The position numbers and the translations under genes are program-made. From positions 1 through 27,095 of the forward strand of contig JAEXAH010000074.1 in NCBI GenBank assembly GCA_023458315.1: a stretch of DNA of 27,095 nt, written 5' to 3'. This DNA comes from Pseudomonadota bacterium. GTDB taxonomy: Bacteria > Pseudomonadota > Alphaproteobacteria > Rhodospirillales > Magnetospirillaceae. Shown here piece after piece: positions 15,505-23,295 of the stretch. Position 1 is the stretch's first letter; each line of letters opens with the position of its first letter. The notes under the pieces were generated by a model, which was not told the DNA's origin, searched no databases, and saw only the letters and a list, made by a program, of their open reading frames with translations.

Positions 15505-15670
15505 AGCCGCGCGGCTCCTGCGCCCATTGCGGGCGCGGCCGTGCCGCCCCGTAGGGGCAAACGACGCCCGCAGGGCGGCCCGAGCCTTGCTAGGGTGGGC
15601 TTCGCCCACAAGGGCGCGGAGGCGCCCGCCCGGCGAGGGGCAATACGTGATGCAGATTTTCTGCATCACG
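15504..15670. repeat. Array of seven perfect stem-loops downstream of cbiO
   Basis: Seven perfect hairpins sit in 167 bp. They are gagccgcgcggctc palindrome 15504-15517; gcgccc/gggcgc 15520-15536; gcccc/ggggc 15546-15558; cgccc/gggcg 15565-15577; gtgggc/gcccac 15595-15609; gggcgc/gcgccc 15612-15627; and cgtgatgcag/ctgcatcacg 15646-15670 with loop atttt. None is followed by a T-run. There is no credible ORF. It looks like a REP/BIME-type palindromic cluster that could protect the cbi mRNA 3' end. Bases 15671-15798 hold a nested imperfect hairpin (15735-15760) upstream of the small gene and nothing else I can name. Confidence 0.6.
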
Positions 15671-15798
15671 GTCTAAGAACGGCAAAAAAACGCCACCATT
15701 AATACCATTGTCATATCCTGTTGCGCGCATGCTCATGCACGGCGCGAATGCCGTTTGCATGCGTGCGTCATGATGGCCTCAATCACGAAGGGCAAGGG

Positions 15799-15945
15799 AT
15801 GACGGCGATGAAACCGGCGAACGACCATAACAACAACCGGAACAGGCCGCGCAGCATCGCCAGGGACGGCTCAGGCCCGCTGGCCCTTCTCTGCACCCTG
15901 CTGATCGTGACGGTGATCGTGCTTCAAATGTTGTCGAACCAATAA
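15799..15945 (+). CDS. Small single-helix membrane protein, 48 aa
   Basis: 48 aa: a polar, Asn-rich N-terminal half (MKPANDHNNNRNRPRS) followed by one strongly hydrophobic helix (about 27-45, GPLALLCTLLIVTVIVLQML) and a short polar end. This is the layout of a tail-anchored or single-pass small protein. gaaggg at 15787-15792 is 6 nt before the ATG, which is good spacing. A strong intrinsic terminator 75 bp beyond the stop supports an independent gene. Codon use in the first half (AAC and AAT runs) is less GC-rich than the neighbours. No family is recognised. Confidence 0.6.
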   Translation: MTAMKPANDHNNNRNRPRSIARDGSGPLALLCTLLIVTVIVLQMLSNQ

Positions 15946-16019
15946 GAACATCCCCGAGCAAACTGATCCCGGCCCGTGGGCGTCTTCCTGCCCCACCCCC
16001 CAACGTCCGCGGGCACGGC

Positions 16020-16064
16020 AAGCCCCCTTCCCCACCCCCAGGGGGAAGGGGGCTTCTATTTTCT
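16020..16064 (+). terminator. Strong intrinsic terminator after the 48-aa gene
   Basis: A perfect 14-bp stem: aagcccccttcccc (16020-16033) pairs with ggggaagggggctt (16042-16055) around an 8-nt loop, followed by ctattttct. Its orientation suits + strand transcripts. It also separates them from the convergent copper chaperone gene, whose stop is at 16064-16066. Confidence 0.85.
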
Positions 16065-16561
16065 CAGTGCCCGGAATGGCCCTGATGGCCCGTGGCCGGA
16101 GCGGCCGGACCGGGCGAGCCGACCGGCAGCACCTCGACCGTCACCGACACCTTGCCCGCCTGGTCGAAGGTCAGTTCCAGCGGAAAGCTGGTGCCTTCCT
16201 TCAGCGGCTGCTTCAGGTTGATCAGCATGACGTGCAGGCCGCCCGGCCCCATGGCCACGGTCTTGCCCGGCTGGATCTCGATGCTGCTGACCGCCATCAT
16301 GCGCATGACGTCGCCCTGGTGGACGTGGGTGTGCAGTTCCGCGACCTTGGACACGTCGGCGGCGGCGGCGATCAGATTGTCGGTGGTGGCGCCGGTATTG
16401 GCGACGGTGACATAGGCGGCGCCCGCCGGGGCCTTGGCCGGGGTGGCCCGCGCCCAGGCGCTGGTGATCTCGATGGCGCCGACCTTGGCCTGACCGGCCA
16501 AAGCGGGCAGCGACAGCCCGGCCATGGCGACGGCGAGCACGGTTCCCAGCAACGTCTTCAT
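16064..16561 (-). CDS. Periplasmic copper chaperone PCuAC (DUF461)
   Basis: 165 aa with a signal peptide (MKTLLGTVLAVAMAGLSLPALAG, cleavage after ALA) and a cupredoxin-like PCuAC domain. The Cu(I) motif is complete with exact spacing: His77-X10-Met88-X21-His110-X-Met112. His79 and His81 lie beside the first ligand, and the C-terminus ends with a His-rich tail (GHQGHSGH), possibly a second Cu site. PCuAC proteins deliver copper to the CuA site of cytochrome c oxidase, often with Sco. No sco or senC gene is adjacent, although HugZ is divergent. An aagga sequence lies about 10 nt before the ATG. Confidence 0.92.
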   Translation of the reverse strand: MKTLLGTVLAVAMAGLSLPALAGQAKVGAIEITSAWARATPAKAPAGAAYVTVANTGATTDNLIAAAADVSKVAELHTHVHQGDVMRMMAVSSIEIQPGKTVAMGPGGLHVMLINLKQPLKEGTSFPLELTFDQAGKVSVTVEVLPVGSPGPAAPATGHQGHSGH

Positions 16562-16597
16562 CTGCGATGATCCTTCCCGGAATTGACAGGCGATGCG

Positions 16598-16620
16598 CCC
16601 GGCTGGTCCGACCAGCCGGG
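16598..16620. promoter_or_regulatory. Perfect inverted repeat between divergent PCuAC and HugZ genes
   Basis: cccggctggt (16598-16607), 3-nt spacer ccg, then accagccggg (16611-16620). It lies in the 93-bp divergent intergenic region, 35 bp before the + gene and 37 bp before the - gene. It may be an operator for both genes or simply a hairpin in either leader. No T-run follows. Confidence 0.5.
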
Positions 16621-16654
16621 ACGAGCATCCTAAGCCTAAGCCCGGACCAACGTC

Positions 16655-17368
16655 ATGTCCCATGATCCCGATCAAATGCCCGACACACTTCCCAAGGACA
16701 ACCGCCGCGCCCTGCGGCTGGTGGCGCGGGGCTGCCACAAGGCGGCGCTGGGCACCATTCTGGCGGGGGCGGAAACGCCCTATGTCTCGCTGGTGACGGT
16801 GGCGTTCGACCTGGACATGGCGCCGCTGCTGCTGTTGTCGGGGTTGGCCGACCACACCCGCAACCTAATGGCGGACGACCGCTGTTCGCTGCTGCTGGAC
16901 GGCACCGACGGCCACCCCAACCCGCAGACCGGCCCCCGCGTCACCCTGTGCGGCCGGGCGGAAAAGCTGCCGCCCGAGGCCGATGGCGCCCTGCGCGCCC
17001 GCTTCCTGGCCCGCCATCCCGGCGCCGCGCTGTATGCCGGGTTCGGCGATTTCGCCCTGTGGCGGATGACGCCCGCGCGGGCGCATTTCGTCGGCGGTTT
17101 CGGCCGCGCCGTGTGGTTCGACGCGCCGTTCGGCCTGACATCGGACACGGTGGAGGAACTGCGCGCCGCCGAGCCCGCCCTGCTGGACCGGCTGAACCGC
17201 GACCTCGCCCCACGGCTGGACGGCTGGCGGATTGCCGCCCTGGACCCCGACGGCGCCGATCTGAGTGTCGGCCAGGATTTTCGCCGCCTGAACATTCGCG
17301 CCCCGATTGAACAGGTCGGCGACCTTCCCGCCGCGCTGGCCGATTCGCTGGATCATGCTTCCGGCTAA
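16655..17368 (+). CDS. HugZ-family heme utilisation / pyridoxamine 5'-phosphate oxidase-like protein
   Basis: 237 aa. Residues about 15-160 form a split-barrel PNPOx-like domain, with the characteristic ATLGTI-like start (KAALGTILAGAETPYVSLVTVAFDLDMAPLLLLSGLADHTRNL) and CGRAEKLP. Residues about 165-237 form the C-terminal helical extension found in HugZ/DUF2470 proteins (AVWFDAP, then ADLSVGQDFRRLNIRAPIEQ). HugZ enzymes degrade heme or assist iron release; many homologues are uncharacterised, so the activity is inferred. The ATG at 16655 has no clear Shine-Dalgarno; an in-frame ATG at 16676 is the alternative. Confidence 0.8.
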   Translation: MSHDPDQMPDTLPKDNRRALRLVARGCHKAALGTILAGAETPYVSLVTVAFDLDMAPLLLLSGLADHTRNLMADDRCSLLLDGTDGHPNPQTGPRVTLCGRAEKLPPEADGALRARFLARHPGAALYAGFGDFALWRMTPARAHFVGGFGRAVWFDAPFGLTSDTVEELRAAEPALLDRLNRDLAPRLDGWRIAALDPDGADLSVGQDFRRLNIRAPIEQVGDLPAALADSLDHASG

Positions 17369-17402
17369 CCCTTTCGCATAGGCGCCAAGACACTAAGGCC
17401 AT

Positions 17403-17422
17403 TGCCCGCGCGGTTGCGGGCA
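17403..17422 (+). terminator. Weak hairpin downstream of the HugZ gene
   Basis: tgcccgc (17403-17409) pairs with gcgggca (17416-17422) around a 6-nt loop, followed by gttacatt, so the U-tract is poor. Nearby bases 17374-17397 (cataggcgccaagacactaa) resemble the common, functionless gcgccaagacgc-type phrase seen in many genomes. The rest of 17423-17577 shows nothing but the pckG leader. Confidence 0.35.
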
Positions 17423-17577
17423 GTTACATTCGGCAACTCTTCACGGCGGCGGCGCGGGGAACGACCCGCGCCATTTTCGGCGGTCGAAACCCACGAGGGC
17501 CAATCCCGACGAACGGGACGCGGCGATCCGAGGGGGGCTTGAAACGGCCACCATCAATGGGATGGAGAACGGTAATC

Positions 17578-19416
17578 ATGACTAAACTCGGTATTCCCGG
17601 CGGCAGCACGGTCAACGCCAAACTGCTGGCGTGGATCGACGAGATGGCGAAGCTGTGCAAGCCCGACGCAATCCACATCTGCGACGGCTCCGAGCGGGAG
17701 TACGATGCCCTGTGCGAACTGATGGTCGCCGGCGGCACGATGATCAAGCTGAACGAGGCCAAGCGCCCCAATTCGTATCTCTGCCGTTCCGACCCGCGCG
17801 ACGTCGCCCGCGTCGAGGATCGCACCTTCATCTGCTGCGCCAACAAGGACGACGCCGGCCCGACCAACAACTGGGTCGCCCCCGACGAGATGAAGGCCCG
17901 CATGGGCAAGCTGTACGACGGCTGCATGAAGGGCCGCACCATGTACGTGGTGCCGTTCTCCATGGGTCCGCTGGGCTCGGACATCGCCCATATCGGCGTC
18001 GAGATCACCGACAGCCCCTATGTCTGCACCAACATGCGCATCATGACCCGCATGGGTCAGGCCGTGCTGGACCTGATCGGCAAGGACGGCGATTTCGTCA
18101 AGTGCCTGCACTCGGTCGGCCGCCCGCTGGCCGCGGGTGAGAAGGACGTCACCTGGCCGTGCAACCCCGAGAACATCACCATCAGCCACTTCCCGGAAGA
18201 GCGCACCATCTGGTCGTTCGGCTCGGGCTATGGCGGCAACGCGCTGCTGGGCAAGAAGTGCTTCGCGCTGCGCATCGCGTCCACCATGGGCCGCACCGAA
18301 GGCTGGCTGGCCGAGCACATGCTGATCGTCGGCGTGGAAAACCCCGAGGGTGAGAAGACCTATGTCGCCGCCGCCTTCCCGTCGGCCTGCGGCAAGACCA
18401 ACTTCGCCATGTTGCAGCCGCCGGCCGGTTTCGACGGCTGGAAGATCTGGACCGTCGGCGACGACATCGCCTGGATCAAGCCCGGCGCCGACGGCAAGTT
18501 CTACGCCATCAACCCGGAAGCGGGCTTCTTCGGCGTCGCCCCCGGCACCGGCTATCACACCAATGCCAACGCCATGGCCGCCTGCGCCAAGAACTCCATC
18601 TTCACCAACGTCGCGCTGACCGACGACGGTGACGTGTGGTGGGAAGGCATGTCGGACGAAAAGCCCGCGCACCTGATCGACTGGAAGGGCAACGACTGGA
18701 CCCCGGCCTCGGAAACCCCGGCCGCCCATCCGAACGCCCGCTTCACCGCCCCGGTCGGCCAGTGCCCGTCGGTGGACCCGGATTGGGAAAACCCGGCCGG
18801 CGTGCCGATCTCGGCCTTCATCTTCGGTGGCCGTCTGTCCAAGACCATGCCGCTGGTGTACCAGTCCTTCGACTGGGTGCACGGCGTCTATCTGGCCGCC
18901 ACCATGGGCTCGGAGGCCACCGCCGCCGCCGTCGGCCAGGCCGCCATCCGCCGCGACCCCTTCGCCATGCTGCCGTTCTGCGGCTACAACATGGCCGATT
19001 ACTTCAGCCACTGGCTGGACATGGGCCGCAAGGTCGCCAACCCGCCGGCCATCTTCCGCGTCAACTGGTTCCGCAAGGATGCCAACGGCAAGTTCATGTG
19101 GCCGGGCTTCGGCGACAACATGCGCGTGCTGAAGTGGATCGTCGACCGCGTCCATGGCCGCGCCCCGGCGGTGGAAAGCCCGTTCGGCAACGTGCCCACC
19201 TATGACGACCTGAACTGGAACGGCCTGGACTATCCGAAGGACAAGTTCCAGGAACTGATGACCATCGACCGCGAGGCCGGTGTCACCGAGGCGCGCAGCC
19301 AGGAAGACAATTTCGACATCTTCCTCGACCGCCTGCCGTCCGAGTTCAAGTGCCAGCGCGAATTGCTCAAGGCCCGCATGTGGCGTTCGCCCGCCACCTG
19401 GACCCTGAAGCAGTAA
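17578..19416 (+). CDS. pckG: Phosphoenolpyruvate carboxykinase, GTP-dependent
   Basis: 612 aa, the usual size of the GTP class. Converts oxaloacetate plus GTP to PEP, GDP and CO2, the first step of gluconeogenesis. The P-loop AAFPSACGKTNFAML (265-279) contains the hyper-reactive Cys271 of GTP enzymes. GDDIAWI (294-300) and YAINPEAGFFGVAPGTG (309-325) form the metal and nucleotide site. SFGSGYGGNALLGKKCFALR (213-232) is the PEP-side loop. The ATG at 17578 gives MTKLGIPGG; a longer start at 17539 has no support. A strong terminator ends it. Many alphaproteobacteria use the unrelated ATP-type pckA instead. Confidence 0.96.
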   Translation: MTKLGIPGGSTVNAKLLAWIDEMAKLCKPDAIHICDGSEREYDALCELMVAGGTMIKLNEAKRPNSYLCRSDPRDVARVEDRTFICCANKDDAGPTNNWVAPDEMKARMGKLYDGCMKGRTMYVVPFSMGPLGSDIAHIGVEITDSPYVCTNMRIMTRMGQAVLDLIGKDGDFVKCLHSVGRPLAAGEKDVTWPCNPENITISHFPEERTIWSFGSGYGGNALLGKKCFALRIASTMGRTEGWLAEHMLIVGVENPEGEKTYVAAAFPSACGKTNFAMLQPPAGFDGWKIWTVGDDIAWIKPGADGKFYAINPEAGFFGVAPGTGYHTNANAMAACAKNSIFTNVALTDDGDVWWEGMSDEKPAHLIDWKGNDWTPASETPAAHPNARFTAPVGQCPSVDPDWENPAGVPISAFIFGGRLSKTMPLVYQSFDWVHGVYLAATMGSEATAAAVGQAAIRRDPFAMLPFCGYNMADYFSHWLDMGRKVANPPAIFRVNWFRKDANGKFMWPGFGDNMRVLKWIVDRVHGRAPAVESPFGNVPTYDDLNWNGLDYPKDKFQELMTIDREAGVTEARSQEDNFDIFLDRLPSEFKCQRELLKARMWRSPATWTLKQ

Positions 19417-19438
19417 GCTTCGGCACAGGCTGAAATGG

Positions 19439-19469
19439 AAAACCCCCGCCGGAAACGGCGGGGGTTTTT
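19439..19469. terminator. Bidirectional intrinsic terminator between pckG and the antiporter gene
   Basis: The stem cccccgccg (19443-19451) / cggcggggg (19456-19464) has a gaaa (GNRA) tetraloop, flanked by aaaa on the left and ttttt on the right. The A-tract gives a U-tract on the other strand, so it should end both the pckG transcript (+) and the antiporter transcript (-, stop at 19492). Confidence 0.93.
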
Positions 19470-19491
19470 CGTTGCTTGCGGGCCGAGAGGC

Positions 19492-21297
19492 CTAGGGGCG
19501 CCGGAACCGCCCGACCCACCGCCGGGCGCGGGCCTTGACCTCGCGGCCCGTGGGGAACAGCGGCAGGCGCGGTTTGTCCACCTGGGTCGGCTCGGCGGCC
19601 AGACCGATCTCGCTGATGGCATCGTCGGCATCCAGGGCGCGGACGATCAGTTCCACCTCGCCCAGCGGCACGCGGTCGCCGATGCCCGGTCTGGTGCCCA
19701 GCGTCCATTCCAGCCATTGCGCCACCGTCACCTCGCGGGTTTCCTCGGGCACCGGCAGGCCGTACATCACCGCCAGTTCGGCCATGCGCACGCGGGGATC
19801 GATGGGGAAATCGCCGAAGAACTGGCGGTCCTCTTCCGCCTGCTGCGCCGGGCTGGCGAACAGGCGGTCCAGATGGGGCACCCGCTCGGGCTTGGCGAAC
19901 AGCCACACCATGTCACCCGGCTTGAACGACGACACGCCCGAGCCCAGCAGCGAGCGCCCGTCGCGCACCACCAGCGACGGCGCCGCCCAGCGCGGCAGGC
20001 GGTGGCCCTGGGCCACCAGGGAATTGGCGACGATGCGATAGGCCACCAATTCGTGGGCGGCGCCGGGAATTTCCAGTTCCATGCGTTCGACCGGGCCGAT
20101 GCGGCGCGGCACCACCAGACCCAGCCAGCGCGCCACCGGGCCGATGGTCCAGCCCTGCACCGCCAGCGACACCAGCACCACGATGAAGGTGGCGTTGAAG
20201 AACAGCCAGCCGTTCTCCATGCCCGAGATGATGGGCAGGATGGCCAGCAGGATGCCCACCGCGCCGCGCAACCCAACCCAGGACACGAAGGCGATCTCGT
20301 TATGGGTCATCTGGAACGGCAGCAGGCCGACCCACACCGCCAGCGGCCGGGCGATGAAGATCAGCACGAAGGCAATGCCCAGACTGGGCAGCAGGATCGG
20401 CGGAAACTGCGAGGGGCTGGCCAGCAGCCCCAGGGTCAGGAACATGGCGATCTGCGCCAGCCAGATGGCGCCGTCCTGGAAACGGCGCATGGTGTGCGGC
20501 GCCACCAGCCGCGAATTGCCCGCCACCAGCCCGGCCACGTACACCGCCAGATAGCCCGAGCCCCCGGCCAGCGATGTGGCGGCGAACACCATCAGCGCCA
20601 GCGCCAGCCCGGCGATGGGCAACAGGCCGCGTTCGATGCCCAGCCGGTTGACCGCCTGGACGATGGCGGCGCCGCCCACCAGTCCGGCCAGACCGCCGAT
20701 GCCGAATTCCATGGTCAGGTGCAGCAGGACGTAGCCGCCGAAACCGGTATGGCTGGAGCGGTCGACCAGAAAGCGGATCAGCACCAGGGTCAGGAAGATG
20801 GCCATGGGATCGTTGGACCCCGATTCCACTTCCAGGATCGAGCGCACGCGGTCGCGGATATGGATGCCGCCGACTCGCAGCAGAAAGAACACCGCCGCCG
20901 CGTCGGTCGAGGCGACGATGGACCCCAGCAGCATGCCTTCCAGCCACGGCAGGCCCAGCAGGTAATGGGCGGGCACGGCGACGATGGCGGCGGTCAGCAG
21001 CACGCCCACCGTCGCCAGCGACAGCGATGGCAGCGCCGCCATGCGCACCGCCTTGATCGGGGTGTGGAAGCCGGAATCGAACAGCACCACCGCCAGCGCC
21101 ACGCTGCCGACCATATAGGCGGTGCCCGCGTCGTTGAAGCGGATGCCGCCGATACCGCCATCGCCCGCCAGCAGGCCGACGCCCAGGAACACCAGCAGCA
21201 ACGGCGCGCCGATGCGGAACGACAGCAGGCTGGAGAAGATGCTGAGCGTCACCAGCCCAGCCAACACCAGCACCGCGACGTTCATGCTGTCGATCAC
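19492..21297 (-). CDS. K+(Na+)/H+ antiporter, CPA1 family, NhaP2-like
   Basis: About 601 aa. Residues 5-400 form a 12-13 helix CPA1 transporter with the ion-site motifs ASTDAAAVFF (129-138) and LEVESGSNDPMAIFL (about 156-169), and GLRGAVGILLAILPI on a later helix. After about 400 comes a cytoplasmic tail with a TrkA-C domain (MELEIPGAAHELVAYRIVANSLVAQG to PGDMVWLFAKPERV) and a CorC-like end, the layout of NhaP2/CvrA. I set the start at GTG 21297 because aagggaa lies 7 nt before it; TTG 21303 and ATG 21285 are alternatives. Likely role: K+ efflux and cytoplasmic pH or volume control. Confidence 0.88.
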   Translation of the reverse strand: MIDSMNVAVLVLAGLVTLSIFSSLLSFRIGAPLLLVFLGVGLLAGDGGIGGIRFNDAGTAYMVGSVALAVVLFDSGFHTPIKAVRMAALPSLSLATVGVLLTAAIVAVPAHYLLGLPWLEGMLLGSIVASTDAAAVFFLLRVGGIHIRDRVRSILEVESGSNDPMAIFLTLVLIRFLVDRSSHTGFGGYVLLHLTMEFGIGGLAGLVGGAAIVQAVNRLGIERGLLPIAGLALALMVFAATSLAGGSGYLAVYVAGLVAGNSRLVAPHTMRRFQDGAIWLAQIAMFLTLGLLASPSQFPPILLPSLGIAFVLIFIARPLAVWVGLLPFQMTHNEIAFVSWVGLRGAVGILLAILPIISGMENGWLFFNATFIVVLVSLAVQGWTIGPVARWLGLVVPRRIGPVERMELEIPGAAHELVAYRIVANSLVAQGHRLPRWAAPSLVVRDGRSLLGSGVSSFKPGDMVWLFAKPERVPHLDRLFASPAQQAEEDRQFFGDFPIDPRVRMAELAVMYGLPVPEETREVTVAQWLEWTLGTRPGIGDRVPLGEVELIVRALDADDAISEIGLAAEPTQVDKPRLPLFPTGREVKARARRWVGRFRRP

Positions 21298-21463
21298 GGG
21301 CAATTCCCTTCATTTTGCGTTACGCCAACGGGTTTAAGACCTTGGCAGGGGGCTGTCCAGGGGGAGCCGCAGGAAGATTTCCACACTATAGGCGTTTTCC
21401 CTTAATTCCGACACCGCATGAGCTTAGTTAGAAAGGGGCGCCCAACCTGAAAGGCTTCCGATC
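21298..21463. promoter_or_regulatory. Divergent intergenic region between the two antiporter genes
   Basis: 166 bp, noticeably less GC-rich in its centre. It contains ttccacactataggcg (about 21378-21393), with a -10-like tatagg on the + strand but no good -35. No clear operator or riboswitch was seen. It must hold promoters for both genes. Confidence 0.35.
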
Positions 21464-23167
21464 TTGGACCATGGCATCCTCAGAGATGCGTTGATCTTCC
21501 TGGCCATCGCCGTGCTGGTGTCGCCGCTATGCCACCGCCTGCGCCTGAGCCCGGTGCTGGGCTATCTGCTGGCGGGCAGCGTGGTCGGCCCGGCCGGGCT
21601 GGGCCTGATGTCGGACCAGGACGGCGCCCGCAACCTGGCCGAGATGGGCATCGTGTTCCTGCTGTTCATGATCGGCCTGGAACTGTCGTGGGAACGCCTG
21701 CGGGTCATCCGCAACTTCATCTTCGGCCTGGGCACCGCCCAGGTGGCGGCCACCGCCGCCCTGGCGGCGGCGGCGGTCGGCACCATCGGCCTGGGCGCCG
21801 AGGGCGCGGCCGTGGTCGGCGTGGCCCTGGCCTTTTCCTCGACCGCCTTCGTGCTGCAAATCCTGTCCGAACGCGGCGAGTTGAATTCCCAGGTCGGCCG
21901 ACTGGCGGTGGCGGTGCTGATCCTTCAGGATCTGGCGGTGGTGCCGCTGCTGGTGACGATTCCCAATCTGGGCGGCGACGGCCTGACCGTGGCGTGGCAG
22001 GAAATCCTGGCCATCACCAAGGCCATCGCGGCCATGGCGGTGATCTTCCTGGTGGCGCGGCTGGCGCTGCGACCGCTGTTCCACGTGGTCAGCGCCACCC
22101 GCCAGCCCGAGGTGTTCGTGGGCGCCGCCCTGCTGACGGTGATCGGCACCAGCTTCGCCACCGAGGCGGCGGGGCTGTCGCTCAGCCTGGGCGCCTTCCT
22201 GGCGGGCGTCATGCTGGCCAGCACCGAATACCGCCATCAGGTCGAGGCCGATCTGCAACCGGTGCGCGGCCTGCTGATGGGCCTGTTCTTCCTGACCGTC
22301 GGCATGACCGTCGACCCCACCAAGGTTCTGGCCGACCTGCCCGACATCGCGGCGGGCGTCGGCCTGCTGGTGGTGGGCAAGGCGGTGGTGCTGACCCTGC
22401 TGGCGCTGCTGTGCCGCTTTCCCTTCACCACGTCGTTGCATCTGGGGCTGTTGCTGGCCCAGGGCGGCGAATTCGCCTTCGTGGTGTTGGCCCGCGCCGG
22501 GCAATCCAATCTGGTGACGCCCGACCAGATCGAATTGCTGACCTCGGTGGTGGCGGTCAGCATGGCGGTGACGCCCGCCCTGGCCGGGCTGGGCGATTGG
22601 GTGGCGCGGCGCGGCCATGCCGCCGACGGCAAGGCGGTGGCCCCCGACGACGATGCCCGCGACGTGGCCGACCACGTCATCCTGGTCGGTTTCGGCCGGG
22701 TCGGTCAGATCGTCGCCACCATCCTGCGCGAACGGGGCATTCCGTTCATCGCCATCGACCGCGACCCCCGGCTGGTCGCCCGTCTGCGTGAAGAGCATCG
22801 CAGTGCCCCGGTCTATTTCGGCGACATCCGCAAGGTCGAGGTGCTGAAGGCGGTGGGCGCCGCCCGCGCCCGCGCCGTGGTGCTGCCCATCGACACCGGC
22901 TCGGGCCGGGAAAAGCTGGTGCCGCGCCTGCGCGCCCAGTTCCCGCAACTGCACATCCTGGTGCGCGCCCGCGACCGCCGCCAAGCGCGCGGCCTGGAAC
23001 AATCGGGCGCCACGGCGGTGGTGCCGGAAATCCTGGAGGGCAGCCTGCAACTGGCGGGCGTCACCCTGCGCCACCTCGGCCTGCCCGGCGACGAGGTACG
23101 CGAGGTGATCGAGGATTACCGCCGCGCCGATTACGCCAAGCTGGGCCTGACCACCGAACGGGAATAG
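21464..23167 (+). CDS. Kef-type monovalent cation/H+ antiporter, CPA2 family, with TrkA-N domain
   Basis: 567 aa. Residues 5-385 form about 12-13 helices of the Na_H_Exchanger fold, with CPA2 motifs LFMIGLEL (67-74), FSSTAFVLQIL (124-134), AVLILQDLAVVPLL (150-163, containing the Gln-Asp pair) and LLAQGGEFAFV (330-340). A cytoplasmic Rossmann TrkA-N (RCK) domain starts at about 403 (HVILVGFGRVGQ, GxGxxG 409-414, acidic Asp432 for the adenine ribose). KefB and KefC are glutathione-adduct gated K+ efflux systems; no KefF/G ancillary gene is next to this one. The start is TTG 21464, since no in-frame ATG occurs before the first helices; aaagg lies upstream. Confidence 0.9.
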   Translation: MDHGILRDALIFLAIAVLVSPLCHRLRLSPVLGYLLAGSVVGPAGLGLMSDQDGARNLAEMGIVFLLFMIGLELSWERLRVIRNFIFGLGTAQVAATAALAAAAVGTIGLGAEGAAVVGVALAFSSTAFVLQILSERGELNSQVGRLAVAVLILQDLAVVPLLVTIPNLGGDGLTVAWQEILAITKAIAAMAVIFLVARLALRPLFHVVSATRQPEVFVGAALLTVIGTSFATEAAGLSLSLGAFLAGVMLASTEYRHQVEADLQPVRGLLMGLFFLTVGMTVDPTKVLADLPDIAAGVGLLVVGKAVVLTLLALLCRFPFTTSLHLGLLLAQGGEFAFVVLARAGQSNLVTPDQIELLTSVVAVSMAVTPALAGLGDWVARRGHAADGKAVAPDDDARDVADHVILVGFGRVGQIVATILRERGIPFIAIDRDPRLVARLREEHRSAPVYFGDIRKVEVLKAVGAARARAVVLPIDTGSGREKLVPRLRAQFPQLHILVRARDRRQARGLEQSGATAVVPEILEGSLQLAGVTLRHLGLPGDEVREVIEDYRRADYAKLGLTTERE

Positions 23168-23196
23168 CGCGTGTTTCACAAAGTCCCTCGCCGGGC

Positions 23197-23273
23197 ACGA
23201 ACCTCCGGTTCGTTTGGCCGCCGCCGCAATGGCGGCAGACCAGTTCCACGAATCGAAAATTCGCGGAACTGGT
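23197..23273. repeat. Three consecutive hairpins between convergent genes
   Basis: acgaacc/ggttcgt (23197-23213, 3-nt loop); gccgcc/ggcggc (23220-23236, 5-nt loop); and a long one, accagttcc-a-cgaat / attcg-c-ggaactggt (23239-23273, 14 paired bases with one mismatch and loop cgaaa). There is no T-run and no ORF. It lies in the 128-bp gap between the Kef-like gene and the convergent phosphofructokinase gene, and could serve as a transcript 3'-end structure for either or as a REP-type repeat. Confidence 0.55.
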
Positions 23274-23295
23274 AGAGCCTTCGGCCAGAGTTACT

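Noticed and set aside
17424..18008. - strand ORF overlapping the start of pckG
   Set aside because: It is a shadow of pckG with no domain of its own.
19435..21405. 656-codon + strand ORF opposite the CPA1 antiporter
   Set aside because: It starts inside the pckG terminator and is His/Gln/Arg-rich shadow sequence.
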